64,000 nt of DNA from Bacteroidota bacterium (GCA_016708785.1 JADJFC010000014.1:1-64000); one strand, 5' to 3'. Positions 36,766 to 46,564 are shown, numbered from the stretch's first letter. The notes: a model not told the origin generated them from the sequence alone. Program-made: numbers and translations.

Positions 36766-37455
36766 ATGTCTATGAAAATTTTAATGGTTCTCACTTCCCA
36801 TAGTGAATTGGGTAATACAGGAGAAAAAACAGGTTATTGGATAGAAGAATTTGCTGCGCCGTATTATGCTTTACAAGCTGCCGGTGCTGAAATTACTATT
36901 GCTTCTCCATTAGGTGGCAGACCACCCATAGATCCCAAAAGCGACATGTCGACAACACAAACATCAGCAACAATTCGCTTTAAATCAGACTCTGTTTTAG
37001 AGGACATTTTAGATCATACTGTAAAATTATCCGAAGTTTCAACAGATGATTTCGATGCTGTTTTTTATCCTGGTGGTCACGGTCCATTGTGGGATCTGAC
37101 AAACGATTCATCTTCCATCAAGTTGATAGAAGCGTTTTGGAAAAGCAATAAGCCCATTGCAGCTGTTTGCCATGCGCCATCTGTGTTATTAAATGCTAAA
37201 AGTGAAAATGGAGAATATCTAATAAAAGGTAAAAAAGTGACGGGCTTTACAAATAGTGAAGAAGAAGCCGTTCATCTTACCAAAGTAGTTCCATTTTTAT
37301 TAGAAGATGAATTACAAAAGAAAGGCGGTATCTATTCCAAGAAAGATGATTGGGCTTCCTATGTAGTTAAAGATGGAATACTTATTACCGGTCAGAACCC
37401 GGCTTCGTCTGAAGCTGTTGCCTTGGAGTTACTTGATATGCTTACACCTAAATAA
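36766..37455 (+). CDS. DJ-1/PfpI family protein (Hsp31-like)
   Basis: The 229-residue protein follows the class I glutamine-amidotransferase-like fold: KILMVLTSHSELGNTGEKTGYW at the start, VFYPGGHGPLWDL, and AAVCHAPSVLL, which contains the nucleophilic cysteine of the DJ-1/Hsp31 nucleophile elbow. Proteins of this kind act as glyoxalases, deglycases or chaperones. The extra residues after the cysteine fit the Hsp31 subgroup. Either M1 or M3 may be the start. It sits between the DUF2383 gene and the FMN reductase, with close spacing on both sides. Confidence 0.9.
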   Translation: MSMKILMVLTSHSELGNTGEKTGYWIEEFAAPYYALQAAGAEITIASPLGGRPPIDPKSDMSTTQTSATIRFKSDSVLEDILDHTVKLSEVSTDDFDAVFYPGGHGPLWDLTNDSSSIKLIEAFWKSNKPIAAVCHAPSVLLNAKSENGEYLIKGKKVTGFTNSEEEAVHLTKVVPFLLEDELQKKGGIYSKKDDWASYVVKDGILITGQNPASSEAVALELLDMLTPK

Positions 37456-37466
37456 AATAATTTAAT

Positions 37467-38033
37467 ATGCCACATATATCAATAATCTCCTCAAGTGTCA
37501 GGAATGATCGTAAGAGTCATAGTGTTTCATTGTACTTTCAAAAATATTTAACGGTTAATAATTTGGCTACTGCTGAAATTATTGATTTGAAAAAATGCTC
37601 ATTCCCAATTTTTGAAGACCTATTAAAAGATCAAATCAACCCTAGTGAATCCGTTTTAGAATTTGCAAAAAAAGTAAAAACATCAGATGGCATTATTATC
37701 GTTACGCCTGAATACAATGGTGGATATCCAGCAAGTTTAAAGAATGCTATTGACCTTTTAGAGGATGAGTGGAAACACAAGCCAATTGGTATAGCAAGTG
37801 TATCGTCGGGGCCGTTTGGTGGCACACAGGCATTAGTATCATTACAATTCACTTTATGGAAAATGAAAGCCTGGACTATTCCTGCAGTGTTTTCAGTACC
37901 GGAAGTAGAAAATGCATATGCTCAAAACGGCGATGCTACTGACCAATCAGCGACAGATAAACTAGCCGCAATTTTCATAAAGGAGCTTTTATGGTGTATA
38001 GAAGCTGATATGGAAGTTTTAAAACCAATTTAA
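37467..38033 (+). CDS. NAD(P)H-dependent FMN reductase family protein
   Basis: The 188-residue flavodoxin-like protein begins PHISIISSSVRNDRKSH, the FMN-phosphate loop, and contains TPEYNGGYPASLKNAIDLL, a signature of NADPH-dependent FMN/quinone reductases, plus ASVSSGPFGGTQALVSLQ near the flavin. It is cytoplasmic and could reduce quinones, chromate or azo compounds, but the substrate is not evident. It closes the small stress cluster of 36293-38275, with 11-nt spacing from the DJ-1 gene and 23 nt to the small gene downstream. Confidence 0.9.
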   Translation: MPHISIISSSVRNDRKSHSVSLYFQKYLTVNNLATAEIIDLKKCSFPIFEDLLKDQINPSESVLEFAKKVKTSDGIIIVTPEYNGGYPASLKNAIDLLEDEWKHKPIGIASVSSGPFGGTQALVSLQFTLWKMKAWTIPAVFSVPEVENAYAQNGDATDQSATDKLAAIFIKELLWCIEADMEVLKPI

Positions 38034-38056
38034 CAATTAATCAATCTATAAATAAC

Positions 38057-38275
38057 ATGAAAACCGAACAAGAATTAAACAGTGCAATTCTCGAAATTAC
38101 TCAGACCATTCTGAATAAATATCCTGAACTTACGAAATACATTGAAGAAATGCCGGTAACGATTCCCAACACAGATCAACCGGAAATCAACCATAAGCAT
38201 TTGGAAAATTATTACAATTCACTTGTCGCTTTAGTGAACGGTTATAACAATAACAACAGTGAACCATCGCTTTAA
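38057..38275 (+). CDS. Small conserved-looking protein of unknown function
   Basis: The 72-residue acidic protein reads LNSAILEITQTILNKYPELTKYIEEMPVTIPN and DQPEINHKHLENYYNSLVALV, two helices with a loop. I do not recognise a named family. It follows the FMN reductase by 23 nt with good codon use, so it is very likely real and translated from the same transcript. Confidence 0.7.
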   Translation: MKTEQELNSAILEITQTILNKYPELTKYIEEMPVTIPNTDQPEINHKHLENYYNSLVALVNGYNNNNSEPSL

Positions 38276-38322
38276 TCAAGCCTTTTTTCGTTTTAAGTGA
38301 TCATAAGCTATCCAACAAATTT

Positions 38323-38339
38323 GATGCATATCATGCATC
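38323..38339. promoter_or_regulatory. Perfect palindrome upstream of the envelope operon
   Basis: GATGCAT-ATC-ATGCATC is a perfect 7-bp inverted repeat with a 3-nt spacer, about 150 bp before the YtxH gene. A -7-like GACCTTTG occurs downstream near 38398. It could be a regulator-binding site; the factor is unknown. Confidence 0.45.
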
Positions 38340-38486
38340 TGCGAAAAATGTAAACTTTTTCCATAATTATATAAAACTCAATAATATCAAATTAAGGACC
38401 TTTGTACTTGATAATATGGGCAGTAAATCATGCTCAACAATTCAAAAGAAGTCAATTTTATTTCAAACAACTAAACAACAAGTATT

Positions 38487-38786
38487 ATGAGCACAGGAAA
38501 AGTAGTATTAGGAACATTGGCAGGACTTGCCATTGGAGCAATCGCGGGCATATTATTAGCCCCGGAAAAGGGATCTAAAACTCGGAGACAAATTATGGAC
38601 AAAGGCGATGATTATATTGATGAGTTAAAATCAAAGTATGAAGAATTTGTGACTTCGATCAACAACAAATTCGAAAGCACTAAAAAAGATGCGCAAGAAA
38701 TGGCTGATAAAGGAAAAGCAAAATACGATGATGCCAAAAAAGAGATGAAAAATGGTGTATCTGATATTAAGAATGCAGTATCATAA
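38487..38786 (+). CDS. YtxH domain protein
   Basis: The 99-residue protein opens with one membrane helix of the YtxH type (VVLGTLAGLAIGAIAGILLAPEKGSKTRRQI), followed by a charged coiled-coil-like helix (YEEFVTSINNKFESTKKDAQEMADKG). YtxH proteins are general-stress and envelope-associated, of unknown mechanism. It leads a tightly packed set of five genes through 41643. Confidence 0.88.
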   Translation: MSTGKVVLGTLAGLAIGAIAGILLAPEKGSKTRRQIMDKGDDYIDELKSKYEEFVTSINNKFESTKKDAQEMADKGKAKYDDAKKEMKNGVSDIKNAVS

Positions 38787-38819
38787 GAACCTCTAATCCT
38801 TTAATTGAATAATAAAGTT

Positions 38820-39182
38820 ATGACTGACAATGCAACCCCATTAGCAACGCTACTTCAAAGAGCGGAAGATTACGGTAATTCAACAATTGAGCTATTCAAG
38901 CTAAATGCTATAGATAAATCTGCTGATGTTGCCTCTTCTTTGGTTTCACGACTGGCAGTCCTAATGACTGTTGCATTGTCTCTCTTAATTATAAACATTG
39001 GTCTTGCACTATGGCTGGGAAAACTCCTTGGCGATAATTTTTATGGATTCTTTGTCATCGGGGGGTTTTATGCTATCCTCGCTATACTCCTCCATTTTAA
39101 TCGACATTACTGGATAAAAACTCCTGTTAGTAATTCAATTATCAAACAAATGCTTAAACAAAAAAATCATGAAGAACAATAA
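38820..39182 (+). CDS. Holin-like small membrane protein (phage holin superfamily type)
   Basis: The 120-residue protein has an amphipathic N terminus (LLQRAEDYGNSTIELFKLNAIDK) and two transmembrane segments (VLMTVALSLLIINIGLALWLG; FFVIGGFYAILAILLHF). This layout matches the Bacteroidota proteins called phage holin family or DUF-type membrane proteins that accompany YtxH genes; no phage genes are nearby, so a housekeeping envelope role is likely. I chose ATG 38820 over TTG 38805. It overlaps the next gene by 14 nt. Confidence 0.78.
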   Translation: MTDNATPLATLLQRAEDYGNSTIELFKLNAIDKSADVASSLVSRLAVLMTVALSLLIINIGLALWLGKLLGDNFYGFFVIGGFYAILAILLHFNRHYWIKTPVSNSIIKQMLKQKNHEEQ

Positions 39183-39591
39183 CGAAACAGATGAATTGAA
39201 TCAAGCGATCATACGATTAAATCATAAAAGGGTTTACGAATTACAATTACTGAAAGAACAATTTCAAATTGCTTACGAGAGTTTGAAACCCATCAACATA
39301 ATAAAAAACACATTTCAAGAAGTGGCATCATCGCCTACGGTCAAGAAAAGCATTTTAAATACCGCTATGGGAATAGGTGTAGGTTTCCTATCTAAAAAAT
39401 TCTTGATTGGTAATTCTCACAACCCAATAAAAAAATTATTCGGCACATTCCTTGAATTTGCTATTGCCCGAGCGGTTACAAATATAAAAGCAGGAAATAA
39501 TGTAGCCGAAGAAAATTCAGCAACTTCATTTTCGAAAAATGAAGAATATCCGAATTCGACATTTTCCAAAACAGAAATGCATAATTTTTAG
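39169..39591 (+). CDS. Envelope-operon protein of unknown function
   Basis: The 140-residue protein has a helical N-terminal half (LKEQFQIAYESLKPINIIKNTF) and a hydrophobic glycine-rich centre (SILNTAMGIGVGFLSKKFLIG, LFGTFLEFAIARAV), which could be membrane-associated. I do not recognise a named family, but similar proteins follow the YtxH/holin pair in Bacteroidota. It overlaps the previous gene by 14 nt and lies 19 nt before the next. Confidence 0.75.
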   Translation: MKNNNETDELNQAIIRLNHKRVYELQLLKEQFQIAYESLKPINIIKNTFQEVASSPTVKKSILNTAMGIGVGFLSKKFLIGNSHNPIKKLFGTFLEFAIARAVTNIKAGNNVAEENSATSFSKNEEYPNSTFSKTEMHNF

Positions 39592-39609
39592 CAAGGGTAC
39601 TTGTATCGT

Positions 39610-40745
39610 ATGAAAAAAAGATATAAAGTTATTTTTGGTATAATATTGTTATTGATAGTCATTCGGATAATTCTCCCATATGTTGTTTTACATTATGCAA
39701 ATAAGACATTAGCAGAAATGCAAGGCTATTTTGGACATATTGAAGATATTGATTTATCGATTTACAGAGGCGCATATACAATCAATTATATTTATCTCGA
39801 CAAAGTTGATACCTTAACAAATAAGCCATCAGATTTTTTCAAAGCAGAAAGCATTGATCTATCCATTGAATGGAGATCAGTTTTTAAGGGATCTATTGTA
39901 GGTCAACTTGAGTTTGAATCCCCGGTTTTAATCTTTACAAAAGACAAAGTTGAATTGGGCGACATAAAAAAGATACGAATGATTTCCGGAAATTGTTGAA
40001 AGATTTCATGCCACTCAAAGTAAACAGGTTTGAGGTCAACAATGGTGAACTTCATTACACAGACAATACAGGCAAACAAAAAGTTGATGTAGCGTTGAAA
40101 GAGACGTATATACTTGCTTTAAATCTTTCAAATGTTGTAGATAAGACAATAGAATTACCATCTACTGTGACCGCCAGAGCCAAAGCATATGAAGGCACAT
40201 TGACCTTTAACATGAAACTGAATGCACTGAATGAACAACCAACATTTGACCTCAATGCTGAATTAAAAAATACAAACCTTGTATTATTAAATTCCTTTTT
40301 AAAAACGTATGGAAATTTCGATGTTAACCGTGGGAATTTTGGTCTGTATACGGAGATGGCTGCAAAAGAAGGAAAATTTAAAGGGTACGTGAAGCCCATT
40401 ATAAAGGATCTCGATGTAGTTGGGCCTGCAGACAAGCACGACACTTTTTTCAATAAAATATATGAACATATAGTTGGCGCAGCAGGAATAATGCTTAAAA
40501 ATCCAAAGAAAGATCAGGTTGCAACAAAAGTTGCGATTAAGGGCGATTATAAAGATCCAAAAACAAATACCCTTGATGCGATATGGGAGGTTTTATTAAA
40601 TGCCTTTGTACAAGCATTAATACCAAGTATCGACCACGAGATCAATCTCAAGTCAGTCGACACAGAGAATCAAGAAGACAAGAAAAATTTATTGCAACGC
40701 ATTTTTTCATCCGATAGCAAGAAAGATGACAAGAAAAATAAATGA
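39610..40745 (+). CDS. DUF748-like envelope protein (frameshifted)
   Basis: ATG 39610 begins MKKRYKVIFGIILLLIVIRIILPYVVLHYANKTL, an N-terminal membrane anchor, followed by GYFGHIEDIDLSIYRGAYTI and VFKGSIVGQLEFESPVLIF. One A is missing near 39972, and the second frame continues as DTNDFRKLLKDFMPLKVNRFEVNNGELHYTD to 40745, ending in a lysine-rich tail. The AsmA-like pattern suggests a periplasm-facing role in envelope lipid or protein handling, by analogy with AsmA/DUF748 proteins. The end overlaps the next gene by 4 nt. About 378 residues in the unbroken form. Confidence 0.78.
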
Positions 40746-41643
40746 AGTTCCGATTTGAATCACTAAAGATTGCTTTAAAAACCGCTTTAAAAGAGTGGTG
40801 GACAAAGGACCCTTTTAAAGAGAGTGCTGTCATAGCATATTATGCTATTTTTGCTTTACCCGGATTGCTGGTAGTTATTGTTTCCGTGGCAGGAATTTTT
40901 TTTTCGGCAAAGAGGCGGTGAACGGTCAAATTGCAGGACAAATAACAAGCACCATGGGTGCAGATACTGCAGTACAAATTCAAGAAATTATTGCAAAGGC
41001 ATCAGAATCTAAAAATTCTGTGATCGCTAATATTCTTGGAATATTAACGATACTTCTCGGTGCGACGGGTGTATTTATACAATTTCAAAAATCATTGAAT
41101 ACAATTTGGGAAGTTAAGGCAGACGAATCCAAATCGGGCATTATCAGTATCCTAAAAGCAAGATTATTTTCCTTTGGAATTATTGTCGCCACAGCTTTTA
41201 TACTAATTGTATCGCTTGTTGTTTCAGCAACACTAGCGGCATTTGGTACATGGGTGATAAAACACTTTTCAGAATCATTCATCATACTTTTACAAATAGT
41301 AAATTTTATAATATCACTTTCCATAATTGCATTACTGTTTGCGCTCATGTATAAAACTTTTCCCGATGCAAAAATTAAATGGCGGCATGTATGGATCGGC
41401 TCATTCCTTACTGCAATACTATTTGAAATTGGGAAGTTTGCTTTAGGGTTTTATTTTGGGAAAGCTGAACCGGGTTCCGGTTATGGGGCAGCCGGCTCAA
41501 GTGTTTTAATTCTCCTTTGGGTTTCGTACTCTTCTATGATCGTTTTTTATGGTGCCGAATTTACGCATGCTTACGCTGAATTAAAAGATGGGAAAATTGC
41601 ACCTGACGAAAATGCAGTTAAACAAGTAGCCCCAAAAGTTTAA
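40742..41643 (+). CDS. YihY/BrkB family inner-membrane protein (frameshifted)
   Basis: ATG 40742 (overlapping the previous stop) opens FKESAVIAYYAIFALPGLLVVIVSVAG, the family start. A missing T in a run near 40905 shifts the frame, which resumes FGKEAVNGQIAGQITSTMGA. Conserved YihY/BrkB parts follow: FIQFQKSLNTIWEVK, AALLFALMYKTFPDAKIKWRHVWIGS, and GYGAAGSSVLILLWVSYSSMIVFYGAEFTHAY. There are about six transmembrane segments. BrkB-type proteins are of uncertain function (envelope integrity). It ends the envelope operon. Confidence 0.88.
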
Positions 41644-41735
41644 AAATAATAACACCCCTTTTTAAATAATTTATATATATTTATTCCACTGAAAAGCTAT
41701 TTAAATTTTGAATAACACAATGTAAAACACACAAA

Positions 41736-43382
41736 ATGAAAAAGCACATACAACATATTTTAATTCTTGCTTTTGTTTGCACAACGATTACAATTGCTCA
41801 AACTCCAAACTGGAAATGGGCCAGGAGTGCAGCTGGTGGCGAATACGATCAGTCGAGTACGATAACAACAGATGCATCAGGAAATGTAATCATAGCCGGA
41901 TACTTTGCCAGTGATTTTATCACTCTTGGATCTATTACCTTACAAAATGCAGGATTAGGTTTTGACGATGTGTTTATTGCTAAATATGATTCTTCCGGTA
42001 ATTTAGTATGGGCACAAAGTTTTGGTAGTACAAGTGATGATAAAGCAACAGCAGTTACTACAGATAATGCAGGAAATATTTATTTGACCGGATACTTTTA
42101 TAGCCCAACAATTACTATAGGAACATACACATTCACAAACGCCGGGAATGTCGGTGATATTTTCATTGTAAAATACGACAGCAATGGAAATATTTTGTGG
42201 GCAACCAAGGAAGGAGGGCCGGGATTAGAAATTCCATACGCAATTAGTGTTGATGCTTTGAACAATATTGTATTAGTTGGCCGGTTTTCCAGTAACTCTA
42301 TAACATTTGGAACAACTACTTTAGCGCTTGCAGGAAGCATGGATGTATTTGTAGTAAAGTATAATGCCACCGGAAATGTTTTGTGGGCTCAAGGAGAAGG
42401 TGGTGGAAGTAACGATGAAGCTTATGCAGTAAAAGTTGATGGCTCAGGAAACATTTATGTTGCAGGGTACTTTAATCAAAATGCAATGTTCGGGACAATA
42501 GCATTGAGTACAACCGGTATATCTGATGCATTCATTGCAAAATATGATTCCTCAGGCACAGTGCTTTGGGCAAAAAAAGCAGGCGGTAGCGGCGATGATC
42601 GTACAAATGGTCTCGCATTAGATGAATTTGGCAACAGTTATGTTTCCGGATTTTTCTCTAACGACACAATTGCATTTGGCCCAATTCAATTACCCAACAC
42701 TTCGACCTACAATTCATTCATAGCAAAATACGATGCTTCAGGAAATGAAGTTTGGGCAAAGGGAATATATGGAGATAGCAAAGCATTTGCTATTACAATC
42801 ACTCCGGGAAATGTTTATGTGTGTGGTTTTTTCAGAGAAGACTCTCTTGTATACGGACCATCTACTCTATTTCTAGACGGAAATACAGATTTTTATTTAG
42901 CGAATTGTGATACAGCAGGCAATGCCGGATGGGTAGTTCAACAAACTTCAGGGGGTCCAAGTAGCGAAATTCCAAATTCAATTACAGCAGACGCATTGGG
43001 CAATATTTCTATTTCTGGATATTTTGATAGCGACCCAATTGAATTTGGCCCAAGTGTCCTGAGTAATACTGCGAATGGGTTTGACATTTTTGTCGCCAAA
43101 ATGGGTGCAATGACTACCGGAATCAATGATCTTCAAAATTCAAAAGCAGTTTCAATTTATCCAAATCCTGCCAATGACAAATTTGTTATTCAAAGTGACG
43201 AACAAATATCTGCTATTGAAATTTATAACCTGGCCTGGGAAATGATCAGTTTAAAAGTTGATTTTAATCAACAATTGAAACAAGAAATTAATGTATCATT
43301 ATTCCCCGCAGGGATCTACTTTGTAAAAGTTCTCTGCAATGACAAGTTATATTACAAAAGGCTGATCATTCAAAGACGATGA
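41736..43382 (+). CDS. T9SS-exported SBBP-repeat beta-propeller protein
   Basis: The 548-residue protein has a signal peptide (ILILAFVCTTITIAQ) and at least eight SBBP-like repeats of about 50 residues, each with VWAQSFGSTSDDKA, TTDNAGNIYLTGYF or DAFIAKYDSSGTVLWAKKAGG-like blocks. These form a beta-propeller. The C-terminal sorting domain (VSIYPNPANDKFVIQ, FPAGIYFVKVL, YKRLIIQ) sends it through T9SS. It precedes a BamA-like barrel by 16 nt, so the two might be expressed together. Function is unknown. Confidence 0.9.
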   Translation: MKKHIQHILILAFVCTTITIAQTPNWKWARSAAGGEYDQSSTITTDASGNVIIAGYFASDFITLGSITLQNAGLGFDDVFIAKYDSSGNLVWAQSFGSTSDDKATAVTTDNAGNIYLTGYFYSPTITIGTYTFTNAGNVGDIFIVKYDSNGNILWATKEGGPGLEIPYAISVDALNNIVLVGRFSSNSITFGTTTLALAGSMDVFVVKYNATGNVLWAQGEGGGSNDEAYAVKVDGSGNIYVAGYFNQNAMFGTIALSTTGISDAFIAKYDSSGTVLWAKKAGGSGDDRTNGLALDEFGNSYVSGFFSNDTIAFGPIQLPNTSTYNSFIAKYDASGNEVWAKGIYGDSKAFAITITPGNVYVCGFFREDSLVYGPSTLFLDGNTDFYLANCDTAGNAGWVVQQTSGGPSSEIPNSITADALGNISISGYFDSDPIEFGPSVLSNTANGFDIFVAKMGAMTTGINDLQNSKAVSIYPNPANDKFVIQSDEQISAIEIYNLAWEMISLKVDFNQQLKQEINVSLFPAGIYFVKVLCNDKLYYKRLIIQRR

Positions 43383-43397
43383 TTGCACTGATTTCTT

Positions 43398-44476
43398 ATG
43401 AAATTAATACAGAGTTTAGCATTTGGTTTCGTCCTTTTTTTATCAGTGAATACCTATGGACAAGATACGACTGCAACCAGAAAAACTAAAACAGGAATAG
43501 CAGCTATTCCCATGATCAATTACAATAGAACGCAAGGGGTTGTTGCCGGAGCAATGATTTCAGGATTTTATAAAGTAAACAGTTTAGATACTGTCTCCCC
43601 TTCGTCGAGTTCGGGCATCATTGGAATTTATACAGAGCAAAAAAGTTATGTCCTATTGGCACATTCACAATTATATCTTGATCAGGACAGATGGCGGATT
43701 CTTGCCGCTTTAGGAAAAGTGAATGTGAATTTTCAATTTTATTTGGAGAACCCTATTTCGTCAACCGGCAATTTTTATGACTATACGACTGATGCGAATC
43801 TTCTGCTTCTTCAAGTACAACGAAAGGTTTATAAGCGGATCTATGTTGGACCAACCGGATCATTGATCAATTCAACAACAACATATGGTTTCCCCGGAAC
43901 GACAGGGGAAGATTCAATGACAATAAGTAAATTGAATAGTGTTGGCTATATTATCTGCAATGATTCTCGTGATCACGTCATGTATCCTTCAAAAGGGTTG
44001 TTTCTGAATTTTAAAAATCAGTTTTACAGAAGCTGGATAGGAAGTGATTTCGAATTTGTAAGATACATTCTGACCTATAATCAATTCATCGGTCTGGATA
44101 AAAATTCTAAAAAAATTATTGCACTTCGAGCCAATTTAAATATTGCTACCGGTGAAGTTCCATTTGAAGGGCAAACCGTTGTAGGCGGGGATGACATCAG
44201 AGGTTATTCAGAAGGTAAATATAGGAACGATCAGGTTTATACATTGCAGGCCGAATACCGTTGGAATTTTTATAAACGATTTGGCGCTGTTGTCTTTGGA
44301 GGTATTGCCAGTGCAGTAGAAGAGTTCAAAGACATTGCCAATAGATACTTCCCGGTTTTGGAGTCGGACTTCGATTCAGGATGCTTCCATCCGAAAAATA
44401 AATATTGGTATTGATGGCGCAGTTGGGAAAATGATTATACATTACTTTCCGAATTGGAGAAGCATTTGGAAGATAA
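43398..44476 (+). CDS. BamA/TamA-like outer-membrane barrel protein (frameshifted)
   Basis: A signal peptide (LAFGFVLFLSVNTYGQ) is followed directly by barrel strands, starting AAIPMINYNRTQGVVAGAM. Family landmarks are NDSRDHVMYPSKGLFL and the lid motif GGDDIRGYSEGKYRND. There is no POTRA region. After QAEYRWNFYKRFGAVVFGG the frame breaks near 44385 and again near 44430; the C terminus in other frames reads INIGIDGAVGK and FRIGEAFGR, the usual aromatic ending, to 44476. The rebuilt length is about 360 residues. Probably a small 12-16-stranded outer-membrane protein of unknown role. Confidence 0.82.
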
Positions 44477-44569
44477 CGTGAATTAGTTAAAAAATATTCA
44501 AAATGGATTATTTATAATTTAATTATGTACTTTTGATTCAATTCAATTAATAAAAAAGAAAAGGTTGCT

Positions 44570-45064
44570 ATGAGAACCAAACTAATAAAGGCATCATTAC
44601 TTTTATTTATTCTATCATTTACAGTTGCATGCAACTCTAAGAAAGAAGAGCAAACTGCACCAACGGTAATCGATAAAGAGCAAATAAAAAAAGAAATTCA
44701 GGCTAAGGAAGACGAATTTGCCGCAACCTATAATGCGGCAGAAATGAAAAACATCGGTTATTATGCCGACGATGCCATCTCTTTTTCTCAAAACAAAGCC
44801 CCATTAGTAGGCAGACAGGCTATTGTAGAATACTTAAAGGCCGGTATTGATTCTTCTTCGAAAGGGAATAAGATTTCATTTGTAACCAATGAGGTCTTTC
44901 CATCCAGCGACGGTAATCAGGTTGTAGAAATTGGCTATTACAAATTAGGCGATTCTACCGATGTCGCTATTAACACAGGAAATTATATGGTCTTATTTGA
45001 AAAAAGAGATGGCCGATATGTCAGTGTAAGAGAAATGAGCGCTTCCGACATGCCTCTCGAATAA
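44570..45064 (+). CDS. DUF4440 (SnoaL/NTF2-like) lipoprotein
   Basis: The 164-residue protein has a lipobox TVACNSK after a signal peptide, then a SnoaL-like cavity fold: DKEQIKKEIQAKEDEFAATYNA, IGYYADDAISFSQNKAPLVGRQAIVEYLKAG and MVLFEKRDGRYVSVREM. NTF2-fold proteins of this type are often enzymes or binding proteins of unknown substrate. It is followed by a strong terminator at 45083-45116. Confidence 0.88.
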   Translation: MRTKLIKASLLLFILSFTVACNSKKEEQTAPTVIDKEQIKKEIQAKEDEFAATYNAAEMKNIGYYADDAISFSQNKAPLVGRQAIVEYLKAGIDSSSKGNKISFVTNEVFPSSDGNQVVEIGYYKLGDSTDVAINTGNYMVLFEKRDGRYVSVREMSASDMPLE

Positions 45065-45082
45065 ATAATTCTTAAAAAAATT

Positions 45083-45116
45083 AAAAGCCATTTGAAAATA
45101 TATTCAAATGGCTTTT
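45083..45116 (+). terminator. Rho-independent terminator
   Basis: AAAAGCCATTTGAA (45083-45096) pairs perfectly with TTCAAATGGCTTTT (45103-45116) around loop AATATA, ending in a T run. It closes the DUF4440 transcript and stands before the convergent gene at 45173. Confidence 0.85.
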
Positions 45117-45172
45117 TTATTTGTGATCATTTTCAGACAAAATGGTCGGTGACTTAATTTGTTATCGAAAAA

Positions 45173-46396
45173 TTATCGCCTACCTCCGCCTCCACCGCGT
45201 GAACCGCCACCACCTCTTGAGCCGCCGCCACCACCAAAACTTCCACTGCTTCTTGAACCACCTCCGCCGCCACTGTATCGTGAAGAACCACTTGAACTTG
45301 GTCTGGCTTGTGAATTATTTGATGGTCGTGTTGAAGGTGATGCCGTAGGGCGACCCGTTGAAGATCCGCCATTCGATGGACGTGTTGATGGTGTTGCACC
45401 TGTTGATGGTCGAGTTGGCGCTCCGGTAGAAGGACGTGTTGAAGGTGTTGCTCCCGTCGATGGACGTGTTGAGGCGCCACCCGATGGTCGGGTCGAAGGT
45501 GTAGTCCCTGTAGAAGGACGTGTTGAGGCGCCACCGGAAGGGCGAGTTGAGGCACCGTTCGCAGGGCGTGTTGATGCATTATTACCTCTGTTATAATTGC
45601 CGTTATTCATATTATTTCTAACAGTATTGGAGGTATTTCTCGAATTGTTGTAATTGTTAAAATTATTCGTGTTATGAATTACAGTAGTGTTGCCATGATA
45701 CCCATATCCTCCATGATATCCATATCCTCCATGATAAGCAGCATGAAACCCAAAATAAATTCCAACGGAAATCGCAGCATAAGGATGATAGTATGGCGGA
45801 TAATATCCATAATAATAAGGCGGATAATATGGTACGTAAGCTGGAGAATAAACATATTGAACAATTGGTGCTTGTTCAACTATAACAACAGTAGTTTTAG
45901 CAGGTGCGGCAGTCACAACAGTGTCTGTTCCCGTGTAGCCGGGATTTGGAGTAACAGCCGGTGTTATCGACTCTTTTAATTCAACAATATAATCTTTTCC
46001 ATATAAATCAGGATCCCCAATAATTTGCATCGATATTTTCTTGTCTTTATCTTTTGTAACAAAGATTACAGCAACATCCTGCGTCTCTGTTTTACTTACT
46101 GCATCTTGAAGTATAAAAGTAAAATCATCGTCTTCCTTCTTTGTTACAACCTTTATAAAATCAACCTTTCCATCTAAATCCAAATCAAGATTATTGATTT
46201 TAGATTTTTCAAGATTAAGCTTCTCCTCGAATTCCTCGATCGTTTTTGATTTTTGAAAAAGATCAAGTACTGCATAGAGGTCCAGATTGTCGCCGGGCAA
46301 GCCTAATTTGGTAGTGTCTTTTTCTGTTTGAGCTAAAGCAGGCACCCCTGCTAATATTAGTGTAACGATCAAACACGAAAGAATATACTTTTTCAT
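45173..46396 (-). CDS. Exported repeat-rich protein with Ser/Thr/Arg/Pro and Gly tail
   Basis: The 407-residue protein has a signal peptide (SCLIVTLILAGVPALAQ), an N-terminal soluble region of about 130 residues (LDLYAVLDLFQKSKTIEEFEEKLN and DVAVIFVTKDKDKKISMQIIG), a tyrosine/proline segment (YVPYYPPYYYGYYPPYYHPY), an HGGYGYHGG region, an Asn-rich part, and a C-terminal tail of STRPSxGA tandem units followed by GGGGSRSSGS. The repeat tail and tyrosine-rich middle resemble Bacteroidota envelope proteins with YXWGXW-type low-complexity segments. Function is unknown. Many alternative-frame open readings on the other strand here are artefacts of the repeat. Confidence 0.8.
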   Translation of the reverse strand: MKKYILSCLIVTLILAGVPALAQTEKDTTKLGLPGDNLDLYAVLDLFQKSKTIEEFEEKLNLEKSKINNLDLDLDGKVDFIKVVTKKEDDDFTFILQDAVSKTETQDVAVIFVTKDKDKKISMQIIGDPDLYGKDYIVELKESITPAVTPNPGYTGTDTVVTAAPAKTTVVIVEQAPIVQYVYSPAYVPYYPPYYYGYYPPYYHPYAAISVGIYFGFHAAYHGGYGYHGGYGYHGNTTVIHNTNNFNNYNNSRNTSNTVRNNMNNGNYNRGNNASTRPANGASTRPSGGASTRPSTGTTPSTRPSGGASTRPSTGATPSTRPSTGAPTRPSTGATPSTRPSNGGSSTGRPTASPSTRPSNNSQARPSSSGSSRYSGGGGGSRSSGSFGGGGGSRGGGGSRGGGGGRR

Positions 46397-46536
46397 ACTG
46401 CTTTTAATTTATTAATAGAAATGCAATGTAATAAATAATTTTTACTCTCTAAAACATCCTTGATAATCCGACGTCCGACAGAAATCATAAATTAATTTTC
46501 ATTCGGCTCATCTCTTTCACTTGTAGTCAAATTTTC

Positions 46537-46544
46537 TATATTTG
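46537..46544 (+). promoter_or_regulatory. TAnnTTTG promoter element for the MFS gene
   Basis: TATATTTG lies 21 nt before the ATG at 46565 and matches the Bacteroidota -7 consensus. No convincing -33 box was assigned. Confidence 0.5.
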
Positions 46545-46564
46545 GTAAAAAATCTGTCTAAGGA

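Noticed and set aside
38820..39182. Prophage lysis holin
   Set aside because: No other phage genes nearby; the gene sits in a YtxH/YihY envelope operon common in Bacteroidota.
45154..45979. Plus-strand and alternate-frame genes opposite the repeat-rich protein
   Set aside because: Long frames arise from the codon periodicity of the repeat; the minus-strand gene has a signal peptide and conserved N-terminal domain.
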